A stretch of DNA of 64,000 nucleotides from Vitis vinifera. Taxonomy: Eukaryota; Streptophyta; Magnoliopsida; Vitales; Vitaceae. Below the pieces are notes generated by a model. The model searched no databases, was not told the DNA's origin, and saw only the letters and a program-made list of their open reading frames with translations. Location: contig NC_081812.1 in the NCBI RefSeq assembly GCF_030704535.1, positions 23,597,501 to 23,661,500 of the forward strand, written 5' to 3'. The first letter of the stretch is position 1; the number at the start of each line of letters is the position of its first letter. Made by a program: the position numbers and the translations under genes. Positions 47,498-61,400 of the stretch are shown here, piece by piece.

Positions 47498-49414
47498 GCT
47501 TGATTGGGGGTTTTATTTTCAGTTTCAACCATTAAGACATCTGGAATTTCATTTATGAGTGAAGGACTAGATTCAATTTAGAGGAAAATTAGTGAATGTT
47601 TTTTCTCTGGAAATATTTGGAAAAGAATATTGTTTTGATATAAATTTTGTTAAGATATTTTTGTTGTGATTCAAGAAAAGTCTTATTCTGATTCCTAAAT
47701 ATTAAATGGTAAGCCAAGCTTTGGAGGCTATTGTCATGAAATAGGTCTTTCCTAAGCTCATGTGCGGCATTTGGATGCAACCTTTCTCTTATACTTAGCT
47801 ATGCTAGCTATGCTAAGCAATGTTACGTGATTCGCAACAAAGGCAATACTTGAAAAGAAAAGAAGCTTTTGTAATGCACAAGAATGCTTTATAATGGAAG
47901 AAGCTCTCAACTTGTTTGATTCATTAGTCTAAATGAGGCCACCTATTTACAGGCACTCAAAGAGTTATTTGGAAACCCAAAGGTTCTCTAGTAATCTAGA
48001 ACTTTCTAGAAAAGCCTATATAAAATATATGGACAAGGTTATATATAAGAGTTGTTTGTAACTCTTTAAAATACCTCACACTCTTTCCTTATCTTCCAAT
48101 CTAATTTTATGTAGAAATATGTGGACATTTTTAAGTCTCTTTAAAATCTTTCACATTTTTTCATTAGTACGGATTTGATTTTGAGAGAGAATAAACACAC
48201 ATTCAACTCAACAACTCAATGCTCTGTTGAAGGAGTTTGCACCGTATTGACGCAGGGGGTAGCATAAGATGGATGTTGGAATTCCATCTTAATGTCAAAG
48301 TAAGAATTGACCTTGAGCTTGGAATTCCATCTTAATATCGCAGTAAGAACTGACTTTGAGCTTAGATGAAGTTGGCAATGGCAAACTTGGGCGCGAGACG
48401 GGTAAAGCCTGCGGGTCACTCGTTAGGATATGTGCCAGTGCTAGTGCTGAGGATATTAAAACTGTTGGAACTTGGAAATGGGAGGTGGATCAAGGCTATC
48501 TCCTTTATGCTGATTGATTGCTCAAGGACTATCCCATCTCCTCTGAAGTCTGACCCACCCATTGGGAGTGTGCTTGATGCGCCTACATGGTCATCTCCAG
48601 GCACCAACCACGCCTTTTGGTTTGACTCCCAGTCCAAGCTCACCCAACCACATATTTCTAGTTTTTTCGTATTCCCCATCATCTGCACCCCTTTCTCCAA
48701 AATGCATTTTATAAAAGCCATAATTCAAATACAGTTCGAAATCACAAGTCTACAACGTTGTGCATGAGGTCGTCTACTATGGGCTTTGAATCTGCTTCAA
48801 GGTCCAAATCCTTGAAATTCTCAAAGTCAAATGCATCAACATTCAAAGACGGTTTTTTATGATGCTGATGTGCAAAGCACAATAGGTGATAAATCCCCCT
48901 CTTAAAAAAAATAAAAATAAAAATTGCTGCATCCCCTCTCTTATCATCGTGTGCAAGAACAAGAACATCTATTGCTTTCATAAATAGTATCTACATCACT
49001 CGGACCAAATACAAAGATAACATTACAAATTGTGTCAACAATTCTCTCTTTCTTTCTTGTTTCGGTGATTATTTCATTTTATTTTGTTTCTTCCTTTTCT
49101 TTAGATGTAATGTGCACGCCAGCAAACCCTCGCTCTCCCACGCGCACAAAAAATTCTTTTTACTCTTATCTCTTGAGCTCAATATCTTCAATTCCCGCAA
49201 GAAGCAATTATTTTCTCAGACAAGCCAGCAATCACCATTACTTCATATTGTATCCGTCTGAGTGGAGCTGCTTATAACCCAATTGGTCCAAAGCCACTCG
49301 TATCCAATTTATCCATCATGAAATTTGGTTGTATATCAGCTGATCCAAGACTTCATCAATTCGATACCTCGCACAGTTAATTCAATAATGCATTTGTTTT
49401 CTTCTAGATGCTTT
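47498..49414. other. Convergent intergenic region between eIF3e and the TPR/J-domain gene
   Basis: It contains the 3' UTRs of both convergent genes. A 43-bp imperfect tandem duplication lies at 48278-48320/48321-48363 (GGAATTCCATCTTAAT...). Partly open frames at 48366-48981 (minus and plus) have no family I recognise; they may be remnants of an old insertion or pseudogene. Confidence 0.5.
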
Positions 49415-52400
49415 CTACCATCGAGAGTAAGAGTTCCCATATGTTTTCCATGTCTCCTGCCAGTATCGCCCATTGGTATTCCTCTCAAATGAATAACTCT
49501 GTGCATCTGACGAACTTCTTGAGGTGCCACTAAGGCTGGTTTCCCTTCGAGAGTTCCTTATTTCTTCTTCAAGATCATACTCTGAGCGCTGAAAACAGAA
49601 AAGTAGGTCAAATGGAAAATTCAGTTCATAGCTCAAATGAAAAACAAACACAGATAGGACATGGTGATAGCCATTAAGTAATAGGAGGACCCTTGAACGG
49701 ATTCTGTAAATCAACTTCAAAACTCATGTAGACTGTCCTAAGGCAGTAAAAATTCATCAATTTTGGTAGGGCTTCCATCCGGATTTTAGACTTAGTGATG
49801 CAGGAATTGCCACAACATGGGTATCACAGAAGAGACTTTATAGTGCCAATTCATCTTATGATTTCGGGCCCATATAGTTTAATTGATTAAATCTTCATAT
49901 ATTTAAAATGTTTTCCACCCTCCCAATCACATGATTTAACAATTACAAAATCATTCTATTATCATAAAGCTTCCATCGCGAGTGTATCTAAAGGTGGAAC
50001 CTATCCATTCCAGTGCCCAGTTACTTTGTAAGTTGCATGTACCAATGGTAGATGTTTTGGTTTTTTCGATAAGCAAGAATATATTATAAAATTCAAAGAG
50101 AAACCATACATCAAGATATGCAGGACGTATACCATAGTTATCAAAGGATTTACCAAATAGAGAAAGAACTCAAAAAACTACTCCCTTCCTCAGTTAGATT
50201 CCACCTAATCTACAAACTCAATTAAAGGCATTGAGCCTTTTTCTATATACATGCTAACTTGGAACACTAGACTTCTAAGGAAAGAGCACTTTAGCAATTG
50301 AATCAGTTGTTCCTCACTTTGAACACTCTTTGATTCATTTCCTAATTGTCCAAAAAATATGCAAGGAAGTGGCTCTCCAAACCTTCATAAGTTTTCTTAA
50401 AAAGAAAAAAAGAAAAAAATGCCAACTTAAAAGAGTTCCCAACATAAAAAGAAGGGCCCATACAATGCCGAAAAATGAGAACAACAGGTACAATAATTCA
50501 CATACTTTGACACAATGTAATAGGAGGTGATCAATTGATTCCTCTTCATTTTTGCAAAGAAGACATCTATTTGCCAACAACCACCCTCTCTTCTAAAGTT
50601 AATTTGAAGTCAACACCTTCACTCACTAGCTTTTCAAACAAAAAAAACTTACTTTTGATGGGACCCAAGAATTCCAAATAATATCAATTGAGAAAAGAAT
50701 TGTACACCTTGACTCCAGGATGGAATATAAAGATTTGACCAAGAAAACTCATCCAAACCACTCTACCCTTCTCTTCCCTCTTCATGGACCTTTCTTGCAA
50801 CTTAGAAAGAAAAACTTTAATGTTATCTAGCTCTAAATCATCCCGTGTCTAAAGAAACAAGGATTCCAATAGCCACCCTCACCTAAATCTTCCCATACAT
50901 CCGTCACCCAAACCCCTTTCAATTATGCTAAAGCATACAAGGAGGGGAAAGACATACATAAGGGTTCTTCCTCACACCACCTATCATTCCAAAACTTCAC
51001 CCTCCTACTATTTCCTACCTCGAAATATACTTTATTGTTGACCTGATCTCATCCCTTTCTGATGTTTTTCCAAATCCTAACTCCATAATCTTTCCTGACT
51101 TTGCAAGAACAACCCTTATCCATGCTTCCGCTAAATGACCTTCTTCCAAAAAGCTTCTCCTTTCGTTGCAAATCTTCAACACCACTTTCCTAGGAAAGCC
51201 CTATCAAGCGAAGAAAGGCATCTACTGCCCAAACCTCCCTTTCTTTGGGCCCTGTAGACAATTGGGCATTTCACTAAGTGTATTTTTTTCTCCAAAGCCC
51301 AGCCTCCCCAAAGGAAGTCTCTTTGAAGTTTCTTCAACCTCAATTTTACATTTCTGGGAATGTTGAACAAAGACATAAAATAAAAAGGTAAGTTGGACAA
51401 GGTAATTCAAATCAGGGTAAGCCTAATCTTCAGCGAAATCTCCCTTCTACACAATCCCAACTGTCTTTGCATTGAAAGGAGCCTATAATGGGTGTCCCAA
51501 GTAAGTATATGGAAGCTCCCTTATCCTACATCCCAGTTCAAGGGCCAAATCCTCTATATTAGCCACTCTCCCTATTAGGATCAATTCACTTTTCTCTAGG
51601 TTTATTTTCAACCCAAAAATAACTTCAAATCACATAAGCAATCGACTTAAGTGAGTCATTTGACTTTGTGTGGCTTTGCAAAATATTAAGGCGTCCTCAA
51701 CAAACAACAGATAGAATGCTCCATAGCAAAGAGTTACTGGAAAAGTCTAAGTTTGAAAGGGAGTTAAAACGATTAGAATGCTCCATAAACTATGAGGGAG
51801 GGATGAAACAGAAAGGCTCGGTACAGGGCAAAGGGCGCCAAATTGTAATTGTCCAATGAAGGTGAAAATTTTGAGTTGGAACGTGAGGGGAGCAAATGAT
51901 AGCTCCAAAAGAAAAGTGATTAAGACGTTCATAAGAAATCAGAGGGTGGACTTAATGTGCATTCAGGAGACAAAATTGCAGTGTATGACGGATAGCATTG
52001 CGAGAAGTATAGGATCCGGGAGATTCCTAGGCTGGAAAGCAATGAATGCGGAGGGAGCTTCGGGAGGTATTTTTATATGCTGGGATAGAAGGTCTCTGGA
52101 TATGCTAGATTGGGAGGAGGGACAATATACCTTGTCTTGCAGATTCCGTAATGTAGAAAACGGGACTGTATGGGTTTTTACGGGAGTGTATGGCCCTTTC
52201 TCTAAGGTAGAGAGGGATGCTTTATGGGAAGAGTTTGGGGCGATTAGAGGGTTGTGGGAGGATCCTTGGTGCATAGGGGGGGATTTTAACATTACTTTGT
52301 TCTCGAGGGAAAGGAGTAGTCAGAGGAGAATTAGCTCAGCAATGAGGAAATTTGCTGAAACTGTGGATGATCTTGGGTTGGTGGATCTTCCTCTTCAGGG

Positions 52401-55400
52401 GGGAGATTTTACTTGGAATGAGGGCCTACATAATCAGACTTGGGCACGTTTGGACAGGTTCCTTGTGTCTCCTAGCTGGATAGATCTATTCAGTGGGATT
52501 AACCAGTGCAGGCTGCCCCGTCCGGTTTCCGATCACTTCCCAATTATGCTAGTGGGGGGTGGGATAAGACGAGGCCCCACCCCATTCAGATTTGAAAATA
52601 TGTGGCTTAAGGCTGAGGGTTTTAAAGAGCTTGTTCGCAGCTGGTGGCAAGGAATTGATGTTAGGGGCAGTGCTAGTTACAAGTTGGCTACTAAGATGAA
52701 GGAAATTAAACAGAAGCTGAAAGTGTGGAATAGAGAAGTATTTGGTAAGTTGGAGAGCAACAAATCTGCAGCTTTGCAATAGGTGGAATTCTGGGATAGG
52801 GAGGAAAATGAAAGAATTCTGACTATGGAGGAATCAGAGCTTAAGAAAGAGGCAAAAGAGAATTACAAGAAATGGGTGATTATGGAGGAAACTCACTGGA
52901 GACAACTTTCTAGGGAAATATGGCTGAAAGAGGGGGATAGAAACACGGGTTTCTTTCATCGCATGGCAGGTGCTCATCGTAGAAATAATTGTATGGAGAG
53001 AATTAAGATCAATGGGGAGTGGCTTCTAGAGGAGCAGGAAATTAGAGAAGGAATTGCTAATGCGTTTAAAGAGTTACTTTCAGAAGATACGGGGTGGAAG
53101 GCGGATATTGGGAGTCTTCAACTTGATCAGATCAGTCAAGAAGAGGCTAAGATATTGGAGAGGCCCTTTACAGAGGATGAAATTCATGGGGCTCTGATGG
53201 AGATGAATGGGGATAAAGCCCCTGGTCCGAATGGTTTTACTTTGGCTTTTTGGCAAAGCTGTTGGGAGTTTATTAAAGAGGAGATTATAGAAATGTTCAA
53301 GGAATTCTATGATCATAGCTCTTTCCTCAAAAGCCTTAACAATACTTTTTTGGTTTTGATCCCCAAGAAATGTGGTGCTGAGGACCTTGGAGACTTTAGA
53401 CCTATTAGCCTCTTAGGGGGTCTTTACAAGTTACCGGCTAAAGTGTTGGCTAACAGATTGAAGATAGTGGTTGGTAAGGTGGTCTCTAATTCTCAGAATG
53501 CCTTTGTGAGGGGAAGACAAATTCTTGACGCTTCATTAATTGCAAATGAAGTGATAGACTCATGGCAAAAACGAAAAGAAAAGGGTCTTATATGCAAACT
53601 GGATATAGAAAAAGCTTATGACAGTATCAATTGGAAGTTTCTATTGAAGGTGATGCAGAAAATGGGCTTTGGGTCTAAGTGGGTGGGGTGGATGTGGAGT
53701 TGCCTATCTTCAGCTAAATTCTCAGTGATGGTTAATGGAGTGCCTGCAGGTTTCTTTCCTAGCTCCAAAGGTCTTAGACAAGGAGATCCCCTGTCTCCTT
53801 ATCTCTTTGTTATGGGAATGGAAGTGCTAGATGTTCTTATTAGGAGAGCTGTGGAGGGAGGCTTCTTATCAGGGTGTAACATAAGGGGCGGTAGTGAACC
53901 TCCTTTGAATATCTCTCACTTGTTCTTTGCTGACGACACCATTATTTTCTGTGAGGCCAGAAAGGACCATTTAACTCATTTAAGTTGGATTTTATTCTGG
54001 TTTGAAGCGGCGTTAGGCCTAAGGATTAATCTAGCCAAGAGTGAAATCATTCCAGTGGGAGAGGTGGTGGAGATGGAGGAGTTGGTTGTTGAGCTAGGTT
54101 GCAGGGTGGGGTCTTTACCTTCTCAGTACTTGGGTCTACCCTTAGGGGTTCTCAATAGAGCGCCTTATATGTGGGATGGGGTGGAAGAGAGAGTCAGGAG
54201 GAGGCTAGCTCTTTGGAAAAGGCAATATATATCTAAAGGGGGAAGAGTCACTTTAATAAAAAGTTCTTTGGCTAGCATGCCAATCTACCAAATGTCTATC
54301 TTCAAGATGCCCAAGATGGTTGCTAGAAGACTTGAGAAAGTGCAAAGGGACTTTTTGTGGGGAGAAGGAAATATGGAGGGGAAAACTCACTTGGTAAATT
54401 GGGAGGTGGTATGTACAGATAAGGCTAAAGGTGGGCTAGGCATTAGGAAGCTAGCCTTGTTGAACAAAGCATTACTTGGCAAGTGGATATGGAGGTATGC
54501 TTGTGACAAAGATAATCTTTGGAAACAAGTGATCAAGGTGAAGTATGGGCAGGAGGATTTTGGGTGGAGGCCAAAGAAGGCTATGGGGGCGGTGGGAGTA
54601 GGGGTTTGGAAGGAGATTTGGAAAGAATCAGAATGGTGCTGGAATAACATGATCTTCAAAGTAGGGAAGGGCAACACGATCATATTTTGGATAGATGTGT
54701 GGTGTTCAGAGACAGCGTTGTCCCATTGTTTTCCTCACCTCTTTGGTATGGCAGTTCAAAGGAACACAACGGTTGAGGAAATGTGGGATCAAAATTCGGG
54801 TCAAGGAAATTGGAATCTAAATTTTTTGAGGGATTTCAATCATTGGGAATTGGGGTTGGTTGGGGATTTTCTTCAGATTTTGAGGGGTCACAAACCCTCT
54901 TGGGAAGAAGATTCAGTTTTGTGGAGAAAAGGAAGAAGTGGGCAATTTAGGGTCAAGGAAGCGTATAACTTGCTGGCGAGATCTGATGATACATGCTTTC
55001 CTTCAAGAAGCATCTAGGTGACAAGGGTGCCAACTAAAGTTTGTTTTTTTGCATGGGAGGCGACGTGGGGGAGGGTGCTGACTTTGGATAGACTTCAAAG
55101 AAGAGGATTACAACTTCCAAATCGCTGCTTCCTGTGTGGTTGTGAGGAAGAAAGTGTAAATCATATACTCATACACTGTACAGTGGTTAGAGTTCTATGG
55201 GATATAGTGTTTGGTTTAGTTGACGTGAAATGGGTTTTCCCAGAAACTGTAAAGGAAGTCTTAGTTAGTTGGAGGGGTTCGTTTGTGGGAAAGAAAAGGA
55301 AAAAGATTTGGGATGCCATTCCATTGTGTATTTTTTGGACGGTGTGGAAGGAAAGGAATAGATTAGCCTTTAGGGGTGTTGAACGTTCAGAAGTTAAAGA

Positions 55401-58400
55401 ATTTTTTTGTTTGTAATTTGTGGAGTTGGGCCAAATTGTATGTAAGTGAGGAGGCGTTCTCCCTTATAGGATTCCTAGAGTGGATGGCTTCCACTTAAAG
55501 GGAGGTGATTCTGTTTTTGTTGTTTTTTGAGGCTTAGCTGCCTTGTATACCCCCTGTATACTTTGTGGCGTTTTGTCTTTTGAATGAATATACTTTACTT
55601 ATCAAAAAAAAACAAACAACAGATAGCCTTAGGTAGACTTTGTCTTCAACCTTTAGAACATTGAAAAAAACCAAAGAAAATGTCATTAACTAGAAAAAAA
55701 AACTTTACTATTAATATTCACCATTTGCTCCATTCAATCCATTTTTGGTTAAACCCCATCTTTCCAAGAATAGCCAGCAAAAAAACCCCAATCAACATGA
55801 TCATATGCCTTCTCCATGTCAAATTTAAAAATTACACCATTGGAACTACTTTTCATCATAGAATCAATTGCCTCATTAGCTATAGGTACTGCATAAAAAA
55901 TCCATCTTCCCTTTACAAATGTAGTCTAGAATTAAAAATTTTCTTGGTCATAGAATTCCCTAACAAACCCCATCACTTTGTTTTTCACAAAGTCCTAGCT
56001 GAATTGTCAAAAGGCAATGGAAAAGCCATCTAAGCTTGGAGCTTTATCCCCATTCAAATCTAATAGAGTCCGAACACCTCCTCCGTGAATGACAACTTTA
56101 ATCTTTCTGCATCCTGATTATCTAAGGCTTTAAAAGACATTCCGTTGATGCTAGGACTCCAATAGCAAATGTTTTAGTCAAATTAAAGAAATTCACCCTA
56201 TTTATTTTATAGTGAGATAGAACTAGAAATAGAACCAACAAGCTTCATCCAAATCATTTGGGGTTGGCTTTGTGGATCGAGAAATGTTAAATCAGAGTCA
56301 GAGATTACTTTATAACCAGCTCTTGGGCTGACTTCAATCTACATTGAAGCCAAATGAAGGAGGTAAGTGGGAAAAATGAAACAGTCTGTTAATCAAATAG
56401 GTGACAGACCTTGGTGGGATCTGAAAGTACTGCATATGCTTCTCCAATCATTTTAAAGAGCCTGTCGGCATCCTTGTGAACTTCTTCAGCAATTTCCTTC
56501 CAAAGTTGCCCATCATCTCCACCCTCACTTCTTGCTAGAAATTGACCGGCCTAACTCAAGAGAAATATTAATGAAAATGAGTAGAAAATATGGAGGTCAG
56601 ATTGAAAATAGACTCAAATAGCATATAAGCAAAGATTAAACCTTGTCTGGATGATGTCTAAGTGCAGCTTTCCGGTATGCCTTCTTGATATCAGCTGCTG
56701 TCTCAGATGGTTTAATTCCCCTGGCATTATAAAATTTGAGATACTGAATTAGAAGCTTGCAGAAACATGGTGTCAGGAAGCTGAATGAGACTCAAAAGCC
56801 TTCAATCCTATGGGCAACATGGAATTTCCATCATATCTGTAGGTAGGTACAAAAGCAAGTACCATCTAAACAGTGTTTTGGTATACTGACCTAGGTAACA
56901 CTCACTGATTCAGTTAGTTCATGTCAATAAAAATAAGTTGCAGACCCAACTATCCTTGCACACAATCCACAGCGAATTACACTAGCATATGTCTCAATTG
57001 AATATGTTTATCAAACTCAGAATAGCTACTTCTAGCATCAACCTTCTTAAAAGAGAAGGCATTTAAAGAGGTGGATAGAGTAGGGAATTTCATAGGCTTA
57101 TCATTCTCAAAATGCCACCATCCACCAAAATGTTTGAGAGTTTTGAGTAAACACTGTATTCATATAATGTATAGGTACAATTTGGTTGACAAAGGAGCAC
57201 TGGAACATTAGGAAATGTACTAAATTATATTTATGGGACTAATAACATTTGTTTCAATACTTCAGGGCATTATGTGATATTTGTAGAAGACATTAAGAAA
57301 TGTGCTTTCTGTAACCATGTTCTGAAACACCACCTGGTAAAATCTTTGTTCTTCCATGCATGATATAGCCAAAAACATTGAGTTCTTAAAGGTTCCAACT
57401 AAATGAGGAACTTACAGAATGAGATAAAGATCCAATGGAATTCCATTTTTGGCTTTTTCTTCCATTGATGACAAACGTCGATGAGCTTGTTTAATCTCTT
57501 TTGCATTGCCACTGGATCGACCTGGTGTGCCAGATAGTTTGATCTTTTCATGTGATTGCTTTTCAAGAACAGGTATAAGTCTCTGGAGGTCCCTAGCTGC
57601 TTGTCTGTAGTCTCTGATCCTCTCATGTAAGGTGGCTCTTCTAGAAACTGCCTGCATAAGAAAAGGATCAATCAGGTACAGAAATCCAACGAAGGCATGC
57701 ATACAAAATCTTTGATCTGCACAAAGCAAACTGTATTGCATGGGTGAGGGGGGTTAACTAACGCATGCACAAAATGAAACCATAATAATGACCATGAACT
57801 ATAATTGAGGAAAATATGCCCACATTACAACTTGACTGTATGATTTAACAGATTACTCCAAATGTCTTGTTGCAGAACAGTGCCAATCCAAATTACACAA
57901 GCTTGCCTTTGTCATTATGAAATAAATCCAAAGTTCAAAGATAGTGAAGGGAGAAATCTCTACAAGAAAAAGGAAAATAAAGATACAACACCAAATGTTT
58001 ATTAAAGAAGTAAGCTTATTTTCTTCTCCTCTTTCTTTGGTCTAAAGATGGGCATGAGCTATGCAATTGGGATAGCATTCCCCTATTGTCCAAAGGCCAT
58101 ATTTGGAGGGGGGTGGGGTTCCCCTTTCTGTATGGTCTTGATGTGTGATTACATAAGCACATCAATCTGTTCACGCTTGAGCTCCTCTAAGGATATCCAA
58201 GTTGCTCCAAAGTGTTCTTTAAAGTTCTGGAACATTTTTGAGTTGTTTGGAAAGCCCTGGAGAGCAGCAAAATTGAGGGCAAACTGTGATAATAGGCTAT
58301 GCAGTGGTGGGTAGCTTCACTAACCCCTTAAACACAATCCAAAGTGTTAGAAAAGAACATCCCTCTAATTGAAAGCAACATAAAACTCATTTAAACTCCT

Positions 58401-61400
58401 TAATTAAAGCAGATACTGAAGCATTACATTGGACTTCATGCAGAGCTAATAGGTCTTCTCTACCAGTCAATAAGAGAATGGTGGAATAAGAATTTGAACA
58501 ACTTCCCATCTAATCAAAGGACCAATTAAATCATGCCACAGAAGGAGGTGGGTTTCAAGAAGGGAGAAAACTTTGAAATTTCAAGGTTATTAAGGCTACA
58601 GAAAAGTTGAAATTCCTGTTGTGACCATTCAGGAAGTAGATCCAAAAATTGGCAACACTTTCACAGCATGATCTGGAAAAAAAGATTGGGAAGTAATAGA
58701 TAAAGCTTTATATCCTCATGATAGTTGTTGTATGATTAATTATGAGTTAGAAAGACATCCTTCAAAGATGGCATGTAGAGAACAATCCTCCCAATTCTCT
58801 CGAAGATCTACCTAATCATAAACCTGATGGAGCTCTATTCCTTCATATCACATTCTGGGTAGAACAAAAGACAGTGAAAATCCAAAAGTTGATCACACTT
58901 CCTTTCCTGCACTCCATCTAAAGAAAGCCACTCTGATGTTTTTCAATCTTAAAAACAATCAACAATCCAAGCCTAAGTGAAAAAATGGATAAGAAATAGG
59001 AGGAATATTTAGATCACCTTTTCGACAACTAGATACCAGAATACATTCAGGTTTATTATTGCTTTGTTTTACAATAAATGTTTTCTTTTTAGCTATAGCA
59101 AAGGAATATGTACGCAATTAGTGCTTCTTCTTGATAAACTGAATCTTAGTCACTCAGAAATTATGTGACTGTGTGCTTGCACTAGAATCCTGTATCTAAA
59201 GACAAGGTAGCGAGAAGAATTTAGAATGTATACTTGTACCCAAAACCAGCATCAGAACTCAGTGATGTATTATAGGGTAAAGAACATACTCCACCACATG
59301 CTGTTTGACAAGGCCTCTACAATCTAACTTCTAGATTATCATCTTCTTGTACACACAAAAATAAAAAAATGAAACAAAATAAGATAAAACAAACATAAAT
59401 ACGGTGCATTGATCAATTCCATTAAATGGGAATCACCTGGTATGCAAGTTTTTCAATGTGTGTGTAAGATGGCAAACCTTACAGGTTAAAGGGGCATACA
59501 TGTAACCAGTATATGCTCTCCCAATAACAAAATAACCATGCACACTAAACCTGGTTAATTATTGTTTATTAAGGCTGCTACCAGAAACTTTTCACTTTCC
59601 AGAAGGAAAATGAACAAATTGAAAAAAAAAATATGAAATTCCATCTTTTTTGCATGAAAGCTTGCCTACCCAATAAAGAGCCTTGATACATCACATCAAC
59701 CAATTGAAAACTATACGCAATAACAAGTGAAACTAATTAAAGCATGTCAATACACCACTCCACATACACACAAGAACAAAACTACACTAAAATTAAACAT
59801 AACAAATATTCCAAGCAGCCAAAGTTATCTAGAAACAAACATATTGAAATAACACTGCAAAGGATTTAAGGGTTCGATGTCTATGCCCTATGTGACTAGT
59901 TACTAGTTAGGCCCACTTCTTGCAGCAACATTCTCTCCAAAAAGATGCAGTTAATGCACTCTATTCACATCATTAAAAAAAATGGAAAAAAAAAAAAAAG
60001 AATAGTGAGAAAACATGTGTAATGTGCCACAAATCACTTTAGGCAGACCTTTGAGTAACTTCCATCAAGAGCTATGGCTAGACTACAATCTGCAATGGCA
60101 TCAGCAATTTGGCCCAAAGCCTGATGTGCAGCAGCACGATTGCACAGACAAATTGCCGCAAAAGGACGCGATTCAACATTAATTGACAAGGCAGAGGTAT
60201 AATGCTCTACTGCTTCTGTATACCTTCCTGATTGAAATGCTTCATTTCCAGCTCTCTGTAGATGGTAAAAATGCAAGAATGATATACATATATAGGAAGA
60301 CAAAACAAAGTACATATCTAATAAGAATAACAATTTGACATAAAAAATTTCAGGGTTGCTAGTACATGAATACTAAAATGACGGGGGAAAAAAACGTAAC
60401 ACAAAATGAAGCAGAAAGGAATATGTTCATCACATATATTTAAAATAAGTGGTACCAAGGAGAAAACCATTTGGTCTATGTGAAGAAAGCCATACCCAGT
60501 CTGCATCAAGTTCTACATTTAACCATTTACCCCGAATGGAAGGCAATTAAATAAAAAGATAAATAGCAGACAGTGAGTATTGCTGGAAAAATAAAGTTTA
60601 AACTAAAACAGAGATGAGACTGAGTCAAGTAGTTTTTATCCCTCCTTGTTGAGCTTCTGAAACTCCTACCACAAATCACAACAAAGCAACTGATCAACTC
60701 ACATTACTGTATGGTTCTGGCATTTAAACACAGACCTTGATCAAGGGTCAAGGTTAAAGTATGAGCTCTCCAGTTGTTGTTGGTTTTCCTTTTTCTTTTC
60801 GGATAGGCTAGCATCCTGCTAGTGCTAAATACTTAAAATTTTCATGGGATAGCAATATGGTTCCTTTTATCAGTTTCACTACATAAGAAACGTGAATGTA
60901 TGCTTAACAATTTATATGGCAATGTTAATGCAAGACTTCTACATTAAAAGAACAAGAAGAAATCTTAACCAACATGTTACCAGCATTCAAGCAATCAAAT
61001 ATTTCTTTATGTATAATTTCTTGGGGTGGGCTAGAGGGTACATAAGTGATCACTCAATGTCCATGGTGGACCTCATTGATTGGCTGAGCTCTAAATAGGG
61101 AGAGGGTATTATTTTTTGTGCCTCTCTCCACTTTGTATAAGCTTTTGGTGTCTTTGTATGCACTGTGTACACTTTCATACACTCTTTTATTTGGTACTTT
61201 TATAGATTTGACCTCTGCTGATCAGAAGAAAAAGAAAAAGAAAAAGAAAAAGAGAAAAAAAAACATGATATCAGCATTCAAGTAGAAAAATAAACTTAAA
61301 AAAATGGATGGCATGCCTTGATCTGTAAAAGTTCACGTATCGTGGCAGCTAATGGAATTGATGATTCCACAGTCTCACTTGCATACCTACACCAATAAAA

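Larger units (their letters stand above)
51715..55610 (+). mobile_element. Young LINE (L1-type), 5'-truncated, with target duplication
   Basis: The body is 51715-55610, ending TACTTATCAAAAAAAA. It is flanked by the 16-bp duplication AACAAACAACAGATAG at 51699-51714 and 55611-55626, identical on both sides. It carries the last codons of ORF1 and an almost complete ORF2. It sits in plus orientation inside the older minus-strand LINE, next to that element's RT active-site codons, within the last intron of the TPR/J-domain gene. Confidence 0.92.
50052..56178 (-). mobile_element. Old LINE (L1-type), 5'-truncated, split by a younger LINE
   Basis: Its two parts are 56168-55627 and 51698-50062, minus strand. 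The first part holds RT sequence (a [13 protein letters not shown]-like stretch with stops near 56045, [12 protein letters not shown] near 55830). The second continues right at the RT active-site region (DALIFCKA, about 51680) into a thumb region ([12 protein letters not shown], near 51310) and a C-terminal zinc-binding domain ([21 protein letters not shown], near 50560). The 3' end is TTATCGAAAAAA at about 50062. A 10-bp near-perfect duplication (ATGTTTTGGT 50052-50061 and ATGTTTTAGT 56169-56178) brackets the element. Many stops and frameshifts: dead. Confidence 0.8.

Noticed and set aside
58048-58314. 88-codon plus-strand ORF in an intron of the TPR/J-domain gene
   Set aside because: No recognisable motif on either strand; could be an old repeat but cannot be supported.
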